Shown here one piece after another: positions 34,011 to 45,356 of a stretch of 61,392 nt of DNA. Origin of the DNA: Deinococcus sp. Lineage in GTDB: Bacteria > Deinococcota > Deinococci > Deinococcales > Deinococcaceae. Positions within the stretch are counted from its first letter, which is position 1. Every line of letters starts with the position of its first letter. The stretch is taken from contig NZ_JAGLBB010000007.1 of assembly GCF_018260555.1 (NCBI RefSeq), positions 1 through 61,392 of the forward strand, written 5' to 3'. The position numbers and the translations under genes are program-made. Under the pieces are notes generated by a model. That model made no database searches. It was not told the origin of the DNA and saw nothing but the letters and a program-made list of their open reading frames with translations.

Positions 34011-34712
34011 ATGACCACCCCCCCTGTTTCCGGCCCTCACAGCCCGCACGCTGCACTCCGCGTCCTGCTGATCGACAATTACGACTCGTTCACGTATAAC
34101 CTCGTGCAGTATTTCGGGGAGCTGGGGGCGGACCTGACCGTGTGGCGTAACGACGCGTTCACGCTGGACGAGGTGCGGGCCCTGAACCCGGACGCGGTCG
34201 TGGTGTCGCCGGGGCCGTGCACGCCGTCAGAGGCGGGGCTGAGCGTGCAGGTGATCCGCGAACTGGGGCCGGCCGTGCCTACGCTGGGCGTGTGCCTGGG
34301 CCACCAGAGTATCGGCGAGGCGTTCGGGGCGCGGGTGGGCCGGGCCATCCTGCCCGTGCACGGGAAGACCAGTCCGGTGCGGCATGACGGCTCCGGGCTG
34401 TTCGCGGGCCTGCGGGACGGGGTGACGGTCACGCGCTACCACTCGCTCGTGGTGCGCGACCTGCCGCCGGAACTGGTGGCGACCGCCTGGACCACCGACC
34501 CGCACGAGGAGGTCGTGATGGCGCTGCGGCACCGTGAATTCCCGGTGTTCGGCGTGCAGTTCCACCCGGAGAGTGTGGCCACGGAGGGCGGCATGCAGAT
34601 GATCAGGAACTTCCTGGCGGAGGTCCGGGCGTTCCAGTCGGCGCAGGCCGCGTCAGGTTCGGGTGCCGCGCCCGGTTGGAATGCCGCGCCGGTGGCAGAG
34701 GCGGGCGCGTGA
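34011..34712 (+). CDS. trpG: Anthranilate synthase component II (glutamine amidotransferase)
   Basis: 233 residues from ATG 34011 (GAAAGGA at 33997-34003). Class I amidotransferase: L-L-I-D-N-Y-D-S-F-T-Y-N-L, oxyanion strand S-P-G-P-C-T-P, nucleophile Cys in L-G-V-C-L-G-H-Q-S-I-G, and catalytic His/Glu in F-G-V-Q-F-H-P-E-S. Supplies ammonia to TrpE. The stop overlaps the trpD start (TGATG). An Ala/Gly-rich tail of about 35 residues follows the domain. Confidence 0.97.
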   Translation: MTTPPVSGPHSPHAALRVLLIDNYDSFTYNLVQYFGELGADLTVWRNDAFTLDEVRALNPDAVVVSPGPCTPSEAGLSVQVIRELGPAVPTLGVCLGHQSIGEAFGARVGRAILPVHGKTSPVRHDGSGLFAGLRDGVTVTRYHSLVVRDLPPELVATAWTTDPHEEVVMALRHREFPVFGVQFHPESVATEGGMQMIRNFLAEVRAFQSAQAASGSGAAPGWNAAPVAEAGA

Positions 34713-35713
34713 TGCACGCGAGACTGATGAACGGCGAGCGGCTGTCGCAGGGGGACGCGGCGGCGTTCATGCGCGAGGTCATGGAGGGCGACGTGAGCGG
34801 CGTGCGGCTCGCGGCGGCCCTGGCGGCCCTGCGGGTGCGCGGCGAGACGCCCGAGGAGATCGCGGGCTTCGCGCAGGCCATGCGGGAGAACGCGGTGCGC
34901 GTGAACGTCACGCCCCGCCCGGTGCTGCTGGACGTGGTCGGCACGGGCGGCGACGGCGCGCACACCTTCAACATCAGCACCACGACGGCGTTTGTGGTGG
35001 CCGGCGCGGGCGTGCCGGTCGCCAAGCACGGCAACCGCGCCGCGAGCAGCCGCGCCGGCAGTGCGGACGTCTTGGAGGTGCTGGGCGTAAACCTGGACGC
35101 CAGCCCCGAGGTCGTGGCGGACGCCGTGAACACCCTGGGCATCGGGTTCATGTTCGCCCGCAACTACCACCCGGCCCTGCGGCACGCGGCGGCCGTCCGC
35201 TCGGACCTGGCGGCGCGGACGGTGTTCAACATCCTGGGGCCACTCAGCAACCCGGCGGGCGCCACGCACCTGGTGGTGGGTGTGTTCAAGCCGGAACTGA
35301 CGCGCACGCTGGCCGAGGTCCTGCGCCTGCTCGGCGCGGGCGGCGCGACCGTCGTGTACGGCGACGGCCTGGACGAGTTCACGGTCAGCGGCGTGAACAC
35401 CGTCTCGGGCCTGCGGGACGGCGAGATCATCGACCGCAGCCTGCACCCGGAAGAGGCGGGCGTGGACCTGCACCCGCGTGAGGCGATTGTGGGCGGCACA
35501 CCCGCCGATAACGCGCAGATCACCCGCGCCCTGCTGACCGGCGGCGGCACGGCCGCCCAGCGGGACATCGTGGCACTGAACGCCGGAGCGGCCCTGCGTA
35601 CGGCGGGCGCGGTGGACTCGATCCGCGCCGGGGTGGAACTGGCCCGCACGGTCATGGGCAGCGGCGCCGGCTGGAGCACCCTGGAACGCTACGCCGCCCA
35701 CACCCGCCGCTAA
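34712..35713 (+). CDS. trpD: Anthranilate phosphoribosyltransferase
   Basis: 333 residues from ATG 34712, which shares a base with the trpG stop. Transfers phosphoribose from PRPP to anthranilate. The glycine-rich PRPP loop is V-V-G-T-G-G-D-G-A-H-T-F-N-I-S-T. Also present are K-H-G-N-R-A-A-S-S-R-A-G-S-A-D-V-L, F-A-R-N-Y-H-P-A-L, R-T-V-F-N-I-L-G-P-L-S-N-P and the acidic D-E-F-T. Last gene of the trp cluster in this window; trpC, trpF, trpB and trpA are elsewhere. Confidence 0.97.
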   Translation: MHARLMNGERLSQGDAAAFMREVMEGDVSGVRLAAALAALRVRGETPEEIAGFAQAMRENAVRVNVTPRPVLLDVVGTGGDGAHTFNISTTTAFVVAGAGVPVAKHGNRAASSRAGSADVLEVLGVNLDASPEVVADAVNTLGIGFMFARNYHPALRHAAAVRSDLAARTVFNILGPLSNPAGATHLVVGVFKPELTRTLAEVLRLLGAGGATVVYGDGLDEFTVSGVNTVSGLRDGEIIDRSLHPEEAGVDLHPREAIVGGTPADNAQITRALLTGGGTAAQRDIVALNAGAALRTAGAVDSIRAGVELARTVMGSGAGWSTLERYAAHTRR

Positions 35714-35791
35714 GCCGACCATCCCTACCGACCGCCCCCTGCCGACCACCCCCTGCCGATCATCACCGCCGACGGCCGAGTTCTCCGCTGT

Positions 35792-36253
35792 CTACTGGGG
35801 CGGCAGCAGCAGTTTGCCTTCCAGGGGGGTGCTCAGGACGATGCTGGTGTCGCAGGTGAAGCCCATGTTGATCAGTTCGGTCAGCATGTGTTCCAGGGCG
35901 CCCACGTCGGGCACGGCAACCTTCAGGATGCAGGAGTTGTCCCCGGTGACGGAGTGGCATTCCAGCACGCCGTCGTGCTTGGTGGCCCAGCGGACCAGGG
36001 TGGGGTCGTTGCGGCCACTGTCCTGCACGCCGATGAACGCGGTGATGGTGCGGCCCAGGGGTTTGGCGGCGACGCGCACGCCGTAGCCGAGGATCACGCC
36101 GGCGTCCTCGAGGCGGCGCACGCGTTCCGTCACGGCCGGGGCGCTCAGGCCCACGCGGCGACCCAGTTCACGCATGCTCAGGCGCGAATCGGTCTGCAGT
36201 TCCTGAAGGATGCTGTGATCGAGGGGGTCGAGGTGGCCGCCGGACTGTCTCAT
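35792..36253 (-). CDS. Lrp/AsnC-family transcriptional regulator
   Basis: 153 residues. N-terminal winged helix: L-D-P-L-D-H-S-I-L-Q-E-L-Q-T-D-S-R, then S-M-R-E-L-G-R-R-V-G-L-S-A-P-A-V-T-E-R-V-R-R-L-E-D-A-G-V-I. C-terminal RAM ligand domain with E-C-H-S-V-T-G-D-N-S-C-I-L-K-V. ATG 36253 is 6 nt from TAGGCT (36265-36260), so probably leaderless. It is divergent from kamA across 166 bp. A lysine-responsive control of kamA is a reasonable guess but unproven. Confidence 0.94.
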   Translation of the reverse strand: MRQSGGHLDPLDHSILQELQTDSRLSMRELGRRVGLSAPAVTERVRRLEDAGVILGYGVRVAAKPLGRTITAFIGVQDSGRNDPTLVRWATKHDGVLECHSVTGDNSCILKVAVPDVGALEHMLTELINMGFTCDTSIVLSTPLEGKLLLPPQ

Positions 36254-36419
36254 ACCCCCAGCCTAGCATTTGGAAGGTCGTGGGTGGCGTTTGAGAGTTT
36301 TGTGTGCGTGAAACCTGCCCACACGCCCGGCGCCCGCCCATTCCAATGGGAGCCGCGCGGCACGGACAATGAGAGGGCACCCCATTCGAGTTCCGCCCCC
36401 AGCTCTTCCGGAGGCTGCC

Positions 36420-37832
<1,413 letters not shown>

Positions 37833-37974
37833 AAAAAGGCGCCCCCCCGGGTCTGCTGTGCGGCCCGCTTCCCTCAAGGGAAGCCAGACATCGCGCCTCC
37901 CTGAGGCGAGAGGTGCCCCGGTGGGGCGCAGGGGTCGTCCGCGAATCTGCCGTCCCTTCCCCAGGAGAACCACA

Positions 37975-39348
37975 ATGACTACCCTTCCCAAACCCCGTCA
38001 GCCTGAACTTAAGACCTCGCTCCCCGGTCCCAAAACGGCGGCGATCATGGCCCGCGACGCGCAGCACCTCTCGACCTCGTACATGCGCCCTTACCCGTTC
38101 GTGCCAGATCACGGGGAGGGCGTGTGGCTGACCGACGTGGACGGCAACACCATGCTGGATTTCTTTGCGGGGATCGCGGTCAGCACGACCGGGCACGCGC
38201 ATCCGCATGTGGTCAGGGCCGTGCAGGAGCAGATCACCAGATTCGCGCACGTGTGCCTCACGGATTACCCGCAGGAGATCACGACCAGCCTCGCCGAGCG
38301 CATGGTCAGGCACGTCGAGAAACCCGGTGAGAAGTGGCGCGTGTTTTTCGGGAACAGCGGCGCGGAGGCCGTCGAGGCGGCCGTGAAACTGGCCCGCAAC
38401 CACACGGGGCGGCCGCACATCATCAGTACGCTGGGCAGCTTCCACGGGCGCACGTACGGCGCGATCACGCTGACGGGCAGCAAGACGAAGTACAAGCGCG
38501 GCTTTGGGCCGCTGCTGCCGAACGTGTCGCACGTGCCGTACCCGAATCCGTTCCGGCCCCCGCTGGGCGCCACGGCCGAGACCTGCGGTCAGGCGGTGAT
38601 CGATCACATCGAGGGGCTGTTTCAGACGATCATTCCGGCGGATGAGGTCGCGGCGTTCATCATCGAACCGATGCAGGGCGAGGGCGGGTACATCGTGCCG
38701 CCGGCTGGCTTCCTGAAGCAGCTGCGCGCGCTGTGCGACGAGCACGGCATCCTGCTGATCTTCGACGAGGTGCAGGCCGGGATGGGCCGCACCGGGAAGA
38801 TGTACTCCTTCCAGCAGTTCGGGGAGGACGGCGGCGTGCAGCCGGACATCATTACGGTCGCCAAGGGCGTCGCGTCGGGCCTGCCGATCAGCGCCATGCT
38901 GGCGAAAGAAAGCGTGATGACGTGGCCGGTCGGGTCGCACGGCAGCACCTTCGGCGGGAATCCCGTGGCGGCCGCCGCCGCGCACGCCACGCTGGACCTG
39001 CTTGAAGGCGTGGTCAAGCACCCCGGTTGCGGCGAGAGCCTGATGGAGAACGCCGCCAGCGTGGGCGAGTTCATCCTGACCGAACTGAAGGGCATGCAGG
39101 CGGAATTCCCGTTCATTGGGGACGTGCGCGGCCAGGGGCTGTTCATCGGACTGGAATTCGTGCAACCCGGCGGCAGCCCCGACGGCAAGCTCCGCGACGC
39201 GGCCAGCATGGCGATGTTCGGGCGCGGCCTGCTGAACCTTGACTGCGGCGAGGCTGTCATCCGCATCAGCCCGCCCCTGATCCTGACGCGTGAGGAAGCC
39301 GCGACAGGCCTGGACATCATGCGGGACGCCCTGCGCACCCTGAAGTAA
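37975..39348 (+). CDS. Class III aminotransferase (acetylornithine / 4-aminobutyrate aminotransferase family)
   Basis: 457 residues from ATG 37975, behind CCAGGAG. PLP-enzyme landmarks: D-G-N-T-M-L-D-F-F-A-G-I-A-V, F-G-N-S-G-A-E-A-V-E-A-A, F-H-G-R-T-Y-G, F-D-E-V-Q-A-G-M-G-R-T-G, and the PLP Lys297 in I-T-V-A-K-G-V-A-S-G-L-P. The substrate could be an omega-amine (GABA, 5-aminovalerate, lysine). Related archaeal proteins act as amino-acid racemases, so that is an alternative. Position behind kamA favours lysine-derived substrates. The 142 bp kamA gap holds a CTTCCCT-ca-AGGGAAG hairpin and GC-rich sequence, not a gene. Confidence 0.9.
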   Translation: MTTLPKPRQPELKTSLPGPKTAAIMARDAQHLSTSYMRPYPFVPDHGEGVWLTDVDGNTMLDFFAGIAVSTTGHAHPHVVRAVQEQITRFAHVCLTDYPQEITTSLAERMVRHVEKPGEKWRVFFGNSGAEAVEAAVKLARNHTGRPHIISTLGSFHGRTYGAITLTGSKTKYKRGFGPLLPNVSHVPYPNPFRPPLGATAETCGQAVIDHIEGLFQTIIPADEVAAFIIEPMQGEGGYIVPPAGFLKQLRALCDEHGILLIFDEVQAGMGRTGKMYSFQQFGEDGGVQPDIITVAKGVASGLPISAMLAKESVMTWPVGSHGSTFGGNPVAAAAAHATLDLLEGVVKHPGCGESLMENAASVGEFILTELKGMQAEFPFIGDVRGQGLFIGLEFVQPGGSPDGKLRDAASMAMFGRGLLNLDCGEAVIRISPPLILTREEAATGLDIMRDALRTLK

Positions 39349-39358
39349 AGCACCCTGG

Positions 39359-39494
39359 TACGGATTCCGATTGATTCGGTGCAGTTCTGAATCAATCCGA
39401 GCGGACGCGAGTAGGAACAGAAGACGCCCCTTCGCTGTATGGAGCCACAGACGGCGATTTTCCGACTGTGGCGGAATGGAGCGGCAGTCCGTAT
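39359..39494 (+). repeat. 135 bp TIR repeat, complete copy
   Basis: Starts TACGGATTCCGATTGATTC (first A replaced) and ends GCGGCAGTCCGTAT, 136 bp, with hairpin GATTGATTC / GAATCAATC. It starts 10 bp after the aminotransferase stop. Confidence 0.92.
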
Positions 39495-39537
39495 GGTACG
39501 AGTCGGGCCGCCCCGTGCCAGGAGCGGCCCGCCCTGT

Positions 39538-39667
39538 TTAAGTACACTGCGTTTATCTTGTCGATAAACCGCGCGGAGCGCGTAGCAGAAGAAAGTACGT
39601 TGGAGCGGGAATGGAGAGGTTCCGGCGCTTTTCCGGCAGGGCGCAATGTTAGCTTCAAGGTACTTAG
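39538..39667 (+). repeat. Second dispersed repeat family (130 bp), copy 2
   Basis: Nearly identical, in inverted orientation, to 4852-4981: TTAAGTACACTGCGTTTATC at the left and CTTCAAGGTACTTAG at the right. It overlaps the peroxiredoxin stop codon (39664-39666), which the repeat itself supplies. Confidence 0.88.
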
Positions 39668-40146
39668 CCGCTGGTGGCTACGCTGGTGTTTGGGGCGGCT
39701 TCCAGTTCTTTCAGGGCGCCCGTGACGTGCGTCATGGGGTTGGCGCTGCGGTGAATCCAGGTGACGGTGCCGTGCGGGTCGATCAGGAAAGTGGCGCGGT
39801 CGGTCATTCCGAGCAGGCGGTTCAGGCCGCCGATCACGCCGTACGCCCTGGCGAGGCTGCGGTCGCTGTCGGGAATCATGGGGAACGTCAGGGAGCAGGT
39901 GTCGCGGAAGCGGGCCTGCCGGGCTTCGGTGTCGGTGCTCACGCCGATCACCTGCGCGCCGTGTCGTTCGAATTCCGGCAGTGCCGCCTCGAACCGCTGC
40001 GCTTCGATGCTGCATCCGGCGCTGCTGGCGCGCGGGTAGAAGTACAGCACGGTCCACTGGCCGCGCCGCTCCTGCAGGGACACGCGGCGGCCGTCGTCGG
40101 TGCGGCGCGTGAAGTCCGGGGCGGGCTGGCCGACTTGAAGGCTCAT
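39664..40146 (-). CDS. Peroxiredoxin (AhpC/TSA, Bcp-like)
   Basis: 160 residues. The thioredoxin-fold peroxiredoxin core has the peroxidatic Cys45 in Y-P-R-A-S-S-A-G-C-S-I-E-A (the usual Thr before the Cys is a Ser/Ala variant), with a possible resolving Cys84 in R-D-T-C-S-L. G-V-S-T-D and F-P-M-I-P-D-S-D are family signatures. Reduces hydroperoxides in the cytoplasm. ATG 40146 stands 7 nt from TAGAAT (40159-40154), with no ribosome-binding site. The stop codon lies inside the 130 bp repeat. Confidence 0.9.
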   Translation of the reverse strand: MSLQVGQPAPDFTRRTDDGRRVSLQERRGQWTVLYFYPRASSAGCSIEAQRFEAALPEFERHGAQVIGVSTDTEARQARFRDTCSLTFPMIPDSDRSLARAYGVIGGLNRLLGMTDRATFLIDPHGTVTWIHRSANPMTHVTGALKELEAAPNTSVATSG

Positions 40147-40306
40147 GCGCCCGATTCTACGCGCCGTCCTCCAGCAGCGGCCCTGGGGAACCTTTCTTCA
40201 CGGGCGAGCCGAGCGAGTGGATTTGACCGAGCAGCACGGGGAAGAGGGGCGTCGGGAGGCGGTTTTCCTGACGCCGTGATTCGGGGAACTGCTCTACAAT
40301 GCGCCG

Positions 40307-41923
40307 GTGCCGGACGTCGCTGATTCCCTCCTGCGGCCCCTGCGGCCGTTTGCGGGGCAGGTGGTCGTGGTGGGCGTGTCGGGCGGCGCGGACAGCGTGG
40401 CGCTGCTGCGCTGCCTGCTGCTGGTGGAGGCGCGGCCGGTCGCGGCGCACCTGGATCACGCGCTGCGCACTGACTCGGCAGGGGACGCCGCGTGGGTGCA
40501 GGCACTCGCGGCGCAGCTGGGCGTGCCGTTTGCGGGGGGGCGGGTGGACGTGGCAGCGGTCGCGGCGCGGCGCGGCTGGAACACCGAGGACGCCGCCCGC
40601 CGCCTGCGCTACGATTTCCTGACCCGCGCGGCCAGGGCGCACGCGGCGCAGGTGATCCTGACAGCGCACACGCGGCGCGATCAGGCCGAGACGGTCCTGG
40701 CCGCCCTGCTGCGAGGCGAGGCAGTGCTGCACGGCATTCCCGCCGCGCGCGGGCCGCTGCGCCGCCCCTGGCTGGACGTGCCACGCGCAGACATCGAAGC
40801 GTTCCTGCGCGCGCGCGGTCAAGCCTGGCGCGAGGACCCCACGAACACCGACCCCGCGTTCACCCGCGCCTGGATTCGCCGGGAGGTCATGCCGGTCCTG
40901 AGCGCCCGCTACCCGGCCGCCGAGCAGACGCTGGCCCGCGTGGCCCGCATGCAGGCCGAGGACGACGACGCCCTGAGCGAACAGGCCGCCCACCTGACCC
41001 GGCACGCCCCGCGCCGCAGCGCCCCGCCAGCCGTGCTGCGCCGCTGGGTGCGCGCCGAGTTGCGCCGCGCCGGACTGGACTTTCACGCCCCGCACCTGGA
41101 ACGGCTGGCCGGGGCGCTGCGGGCAGGGGAGACGGCGCACGTCACCCTGCCCGGCGGGCGCAACGTGACCGTCACGGGCGGGCAACTGCACACGGCGCCG
41201 CAGAACTGGCCGGAACCCGATTTTCTCCTTCCGCCCGGCTGGGAACTCCGCACGCGCCGCGCCGGGGACCGCGTGAAGCTGCCCGGCGGCACGCGCGCAC
41301 TCAGTGACGTGCTGACCGACCGGCACGTGCCCCGCGCCGACCGGGACCGCGTGCCGCTACTTGCCTCTGACCGGGGCGTGCAGTGGGTGGGCCTTGAGCC
41401 GCCCATCTGGGCGGTCGGTGCGCGCGAGGCGGCCGCCCAGCCCGCGGACCCGCTGCACGCCGCGATGGGCCAGGCCCTGGCACAGGCGCGCGACGCCGCC
41501 CGCGCGCAGGAAGTCCCGGTCGGCGCGGTGGTCCTCGGCCCCGGCGGTCAGGTGGTCGGGCGGGGCCGCAACACCAGCCGCGAGCACGGCGACATGACCC
41601 GCCACGCCGAACTGGCCGCCCTGAGGGACGCCGCCCGCACCCTCGGCACCCCGTACCTGAGCGGGTGCACGCTGGTCGTCACGCTCGAACCCTGCCCCAT
41701 GTGCCTCGGCGCGGCCCTCGAAGCGCGCGTCGGGCACGTCGTGTACGGCGCCGCGAATCCCAGGGCGGGCGCGCTGGGGGGCGTCACTGACCTCCTCGCT
41801 GCTCACTGGGGGCACGTTCCGGCCGTCACGGGCGGCGTCCGTGCCCACGAGGCCGCCCGCCTCCTGAAAGATGTGTTCGGGCGGGTACGCGCCGCGCGGC
41901 AGCGGGGCACGCCAGACCGGTAG
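40307..41923 (+). CDS. tilS: TilS-TadA fusion: tRNA(Ile)-lysidine synthase / tRNA adenosine deaminase
   Basis: 538 residues. Residues 1-380 are TilS: PP-loop G-V-S-G-G-A-D-S-V-A-L, H-L-D-H-A-L-R, A-H-T-R-R-D-Q-A-E-T, and the C-terminal substrate-binding domain with P-P-G-W-E-L-R-T-R-R-A-G-D-R. From about 388 it is a TadA deaminase: P-V-G-A-V-V-L, zinc ligands H433-A-E and P-C463-P-M-C466. TilS makes lysidine at C34 of tRNA-Ile(CAU), and TadA makes inosine at A34 of tRNA-Arg(ACG). Both decode at the wobble base. GTG 40307 stands 6 nt behind a near-consensus TACAAT. Such a joined protein is, as I recall, also annotated in D. radiodurans. Confidence 0.95.
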   Translation: MPDVADSLLRPLRPFAGQVVVVGVSGGADSVALLRCLLLVEARPVAAHLDHALRTDSAGDAAWVQALAAQLGVPFAGGRVDVAAVAARRGWNTEDAARRLRYDFLTRAARAHAAQVILTAHTRRDQAETVLAALLRGEAVLHGIPAARGPLRRPWLDVPRADIEAFLRARGQAWREDPTNTDPAFTRAWIRREVMPVLSARYPAAEQTLARVARMQAEDDDALSEQAAHLTRHAPRRSAPPAVLRRWVRAELRRAGLDFHAPHLERLAGALRAGETAHVTLPGGRNVTVTGGQLHTAPQNWPEPDFLLPPGWELRTRRAGDRVKLPGGTRALSDVLTDRHVPRADRDRVPLLASDRGVQWVGLEPPIWAVGAREAAAQPADPLHAAMGQALAQARDAARAQEVPVGAVVLGPGGQVVGRGRNTSREHGDMTRHAELAALRDAARTLGTPYLSGCTLVVTLEPCPMCLGAALEARVGHVVYGAANPRAGALGGVTDLLAAHWGHVPAVTGGVRAHEAARLLKDVFGRVRAARQRGTPDR

Positions 41924-42126
41924 GCTGCCAGCAGGGGGTTCAGCGCCGCAGGGCGTCCAGGGACCCGCAGCGCCCGCAGAACATTTACGCTGAGGCCCGG
42001 GCGTGACGCGGTCGCCTGACTGCCCGCCGTGCGGGTCATGACGAGCAGTGGATGACAGCACAGGTCCCCCAGATCACGGTCGGATGGAGCTGACCGGAGA
42101 GAGCAGGAGCCGCCCGACCTGCCCTG

Positions 42127-42261
42127 ATACGGACTGCGCACCACTGCGCCACAGTCGAAAAAACGCCGCCTGGGGCTCCATACCCCGAAATCCGTATCTT
42201 GTTCCCACTCCCATTCGCTCAGATTGATTCAGAACTGCACCGAATCAATCGGAATCCGTAT
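42127..42261 (-). repeat. 135 bp TIR repeat, complete copy
   Basis: Starts ATACGGACTGCGCACCACTG and ends AATCGGAATCCGTAT, 135 bp. The preceding stretch 41924-42126 (after tilS-tadA) contains no gene or motif I recognise. After the repeat, GTCAACGAAACGGGCGG resembles the tail seen next to other copies. Confidence 0.92.
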
Positions 42262-42391
42262 GAGTGGTCAACGAAACGGGCGGCCGTCTGGATCATGAGT
42301 GCGCGCAGCCTCCTTCCACGCCACCTGTGGCCCCCGCACACGGACGCCCGCGCCCGGCGTGCTACAAGCCCGGCGTGCTACACCCTGGGGC

Positions 42392-44293
42392 ATGCGCGCT
42401 TCCTCTGCCCTGGCCGCCCTGACCGGACTGGCCCTGCTCTGCGCCCCGTCCGGCGCCACGCACGCCAGTGGCGTGTTCGTCTCGTACCCCCCGGAAGGCC
42501 ACCGGGTCGCGCACGCCAACGTGATCTTGCAGGGGCACGTACCCCCCGGCTCCAGCCTCAGCGTGTCCGGGCGCGCCGTTCCCACCGGCCCCGACGGCCT
42601 GTTCATGGAGTGGTGGCCGCTGAAACCCGGCGTGAACACCCTCACCCTGACTGCCCGGCAGGGGAGCCGCGTGACGGGCCGCACCCTGCGCGTCACGCGC
42701 GTCGCCGCGCCCATCCTGCCCACCCGGCCCACCCGCATTCTGCCCGGCAGCGTGACGCCCGCCCAGCCGGTCGAATTCTGGGACGCGACCGGCGACACGC
42801 CCACCGAACGCCGCGTTCCCGTCAGCGTGCAGGGCAGCGCCGGAGCTCGTGCCAGCGTCCGCCTGGGCAGCGGCGCGCCCACCCCGCTGCGCGAGGGACC
42901 CCCCGGCACGTACCGCACCGACCTGAGCGTTCCCCCCACCTCCCAGGCCAGCGCCCCCCTGACCGTCGCCCTGACCGGCCCCGACGGCCGCACCGTGACC
43001 GCCACCGCCCCCGGCCACGTCACCGTGCAGAGCGGCGGCGCCCGCAGCGGCTCGCAGCGTCCCGGACAGGTGCCGGGCCCCAGCCTGAACGCCAGCAGCA
43101 CCGTCCTGACCACCCTGACCGGCGAGCCCCTGCTGTACCCCCGCACCGGCATGACCTTCACGGTCGTCGGCCGGCAGGAAGGCGATCTGCGCGTCCGCCT
43201 GACGGGCGGCCAGAGCGCCCTGATCACCGCCACGCAACTCGACCTGGGTGCCCCCGGCACCGCCCCCTTCCCCTGGACCGGCGGAACTGTCCGCCTGGAC
43301 GCACCGCCGTCTGCCCTGATCAGCCCACCCGCCCCGGAACCCGCCGCCTCCCCCGTGCCCGCGCTGCCCGGCCTCCCCACCCCCAGCGATTCCCCAGCGC
43401 CGCCATCACCAACCGTACCGGCCCCCGCCCCCGGCAGCAGCGACCTGACGCTCCTGATCCCCACCGGCCCCGCCCGTCCGCCCTTCACCCTCGAACAGAC
43501 CGACCCACGCACCCTCGTCCTCACCCTGTTCGGCCCGAGCCTCACGCCGCTCACCCCGCCCGCCCCCCACCCCCTGCTGACCTACACCCAGCTGCACACC
43601 ACCGCCGACACCACCCGCCTCACCCTGACACTCGCCGCCCCCGCCTGGGGTTTTACCGCCGATTACGACGGCCCTCACCTGCGCCTCGGTGTCCGTACGC
43701 CCCCCACCCCCAACCCCGCCCAGCCTCTGCAAGGCCGCGCCATCACCCTCGACCCCGGCCACGGCGGCACCCAGAACGGCGGCGCCGGCAGCCTCGGCAC
43801 CCCCGAAAAAGACCTCGTGCTGCCCATCACCCTGCGCGCCGCCGAACTCCTGCGCGCCCAGGGCGCCACCATCCACCTCACCCGCACCACCGACACCACC
43901 GTCGGCCTGTACGACCGCGGCCAGCTCGCCCACGACACCGACAGCGACCTCCTCATCAGCATCCACGCCAACGCCCTCCCCGACGGCCGCGACCCGCGCG
44001 GCGTCCGCGGCCCCGAGATCTACTTCACCCACCCACAGGCTCAACCCCTCGCCGCCGCCCTCCTGGACGCCCTGCGCGCCGGGCTCCCGGACCTCGGCCC
44101 CGGCGCCGGACTGAAACCCGGCGCGGACCTCGCCCTCACCCGACCCACCAGCCAACCCAGCGTCCTGATCGAAACCGGGTACCTGACCGACCCCGGCAAC
44201 CTGCGCGTGCTAAACAGCCCGGCCGGACAAGAACGGATTGCTCAGGCCATCGCGGCGGGGGTCGTGGCGTACTACCGGGGGCTTGGGCGGTAG
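42392..44293 (+). CDS. N-acetylmuramoyl-L-alanine amidase (Amidase_3)
   Basis: 633 residues from ATG 42392, 7 nt behind TACACC. The signal peptide is S-S-A-L-A-A-L-T-G-L-A-L-L-C-A-P-S-G-A. Several beta-rich domains follow, with a Pro-rich linker near residues 310-350 and an AMIN-like segment. The C-terminal catalytic domain (about 450-633) has zinc ligands in L-D-P-G-H-G-G, E-K-D-L-V-L and I-S-I-H-A-N-A, and the catalytic Glu in L-I-E-T-G-Y-L-T-D. It cleaves the peptide stem from the glycan in peptidoglycan. The large envelope-binding N-terminal part suggests cell separation. The TAG stop is the first three bases of a long direct repeat. Confidence 0.92.
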   Translation: MRASSALAALTGLALLCAPSGATHASGVFVSYPPEGHRVAHANVILQGHVPPGSSLSVSGRAVPTGPDGLFMEWWPLKPGVNTLTLTARQGSRVTGRTLRVTRVAAPILPTRPTRILPGSVTPAQPVEFWDATGDTPTERRVPVSVQGSAGARASVRLGSGAPTPLREGPPGTYRTDLSVPPTSQASAPLTVALTGPDGRTVTATAPGHVTVQSGGARSGSQRPGQVPGPSLNASSTVLTTLTGEPLLYPRTGMTFTVVGRQEGDLRVRLTGGQSALITATQLDLGAPGTAPFPWTGGTVRLDAPPSALISPPAPEPAASPVPALPGLPTPSDSPAPPSPTVPAPAPGSSDLTLLIPTGPARPPFTLEQTDPRTLVLTLFGPSLTPLTPPAPHPLLTYTQLHTTADTTRLTLTLAAPAWGFTADYDGPHLRLGVRTPPTPNPAQPLQGRAITLDPGHGGTQNGGAGSLGTPEKDLVLPITLRAAELLRAQGATIHLTRTTDTTVGLYDRGQLAHDTDSDLLISIHANALPDGRDPRGVRGPEIYFTHPQAQPLAAALLDALRAGLPDLGPGAGLKPGADLALTRPTSQPSVLIETGYLTDPGNLRVLNSPAGQERIAQAIAAGVVAYYRGLGR

Positions 44294-44610
44294 GTGGGTG
44301 CCTCGCGGCGGGCCTCCCCACCCCCCAGCCCCCATCCCCAGGGGGGACGGGGGGGCTTTCGTTGGCACTGGGCAGGTATTTCTCTGGCGTTCGGGGTGAG
44401 AATCGGGCGGGGACGGCCACGCCTCACACGCCATCCTCCGACTTCGCCGCGTGCGCCCCGCGCGCTTCGCGCACGACGGGCTTGGTTGCCGTGACGGCCG
44501 CGTCAGCATGTTGTTTAGGCTCCCCTTGAGGGAAGCTGTCAGCGAGGCTGACTGGCTGGTACAGCTGCGGAGCAGAGGGGTCCTGCGAGGCAGGGGGTTG
44601 CCCTTCCCGC
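44291..44610 (+). repeat. Long direct repeat, copy 1 (about 320 bp)
   Basis: Begins TAGGTGGGTGCC on the amidase stop codon. It carries a CCCCATCCCC / GGGGACGGGG hairpin, GGCACTGGGCAGGTATTTC, GACGGCCACGCCTCACACGC, CGCGCTTCGCGCACGACGGG and GGCTCCCCTTGAGGG-aAGCTGTCAGCGA. The same blocks occur in the same order at 45468-45785. No gene in 44294-44644. Confidence 0.85.
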
Positions 44611-44644
44611 ATCCCGCTGCTTCCCACTCCCGTACCATCTGGGC

Positions 44645-45334
<690 letters not shown>

Positions 45335-45356
45335 TGGGCGCGCCGGTGGAAATCAG

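Noticed and set aside
41924..42126. Possible small gene after tilS-tadA
   Set aside because: Short frames are present but none has a start with -10 spacing, a ribosome-binding site or a recognisable product.
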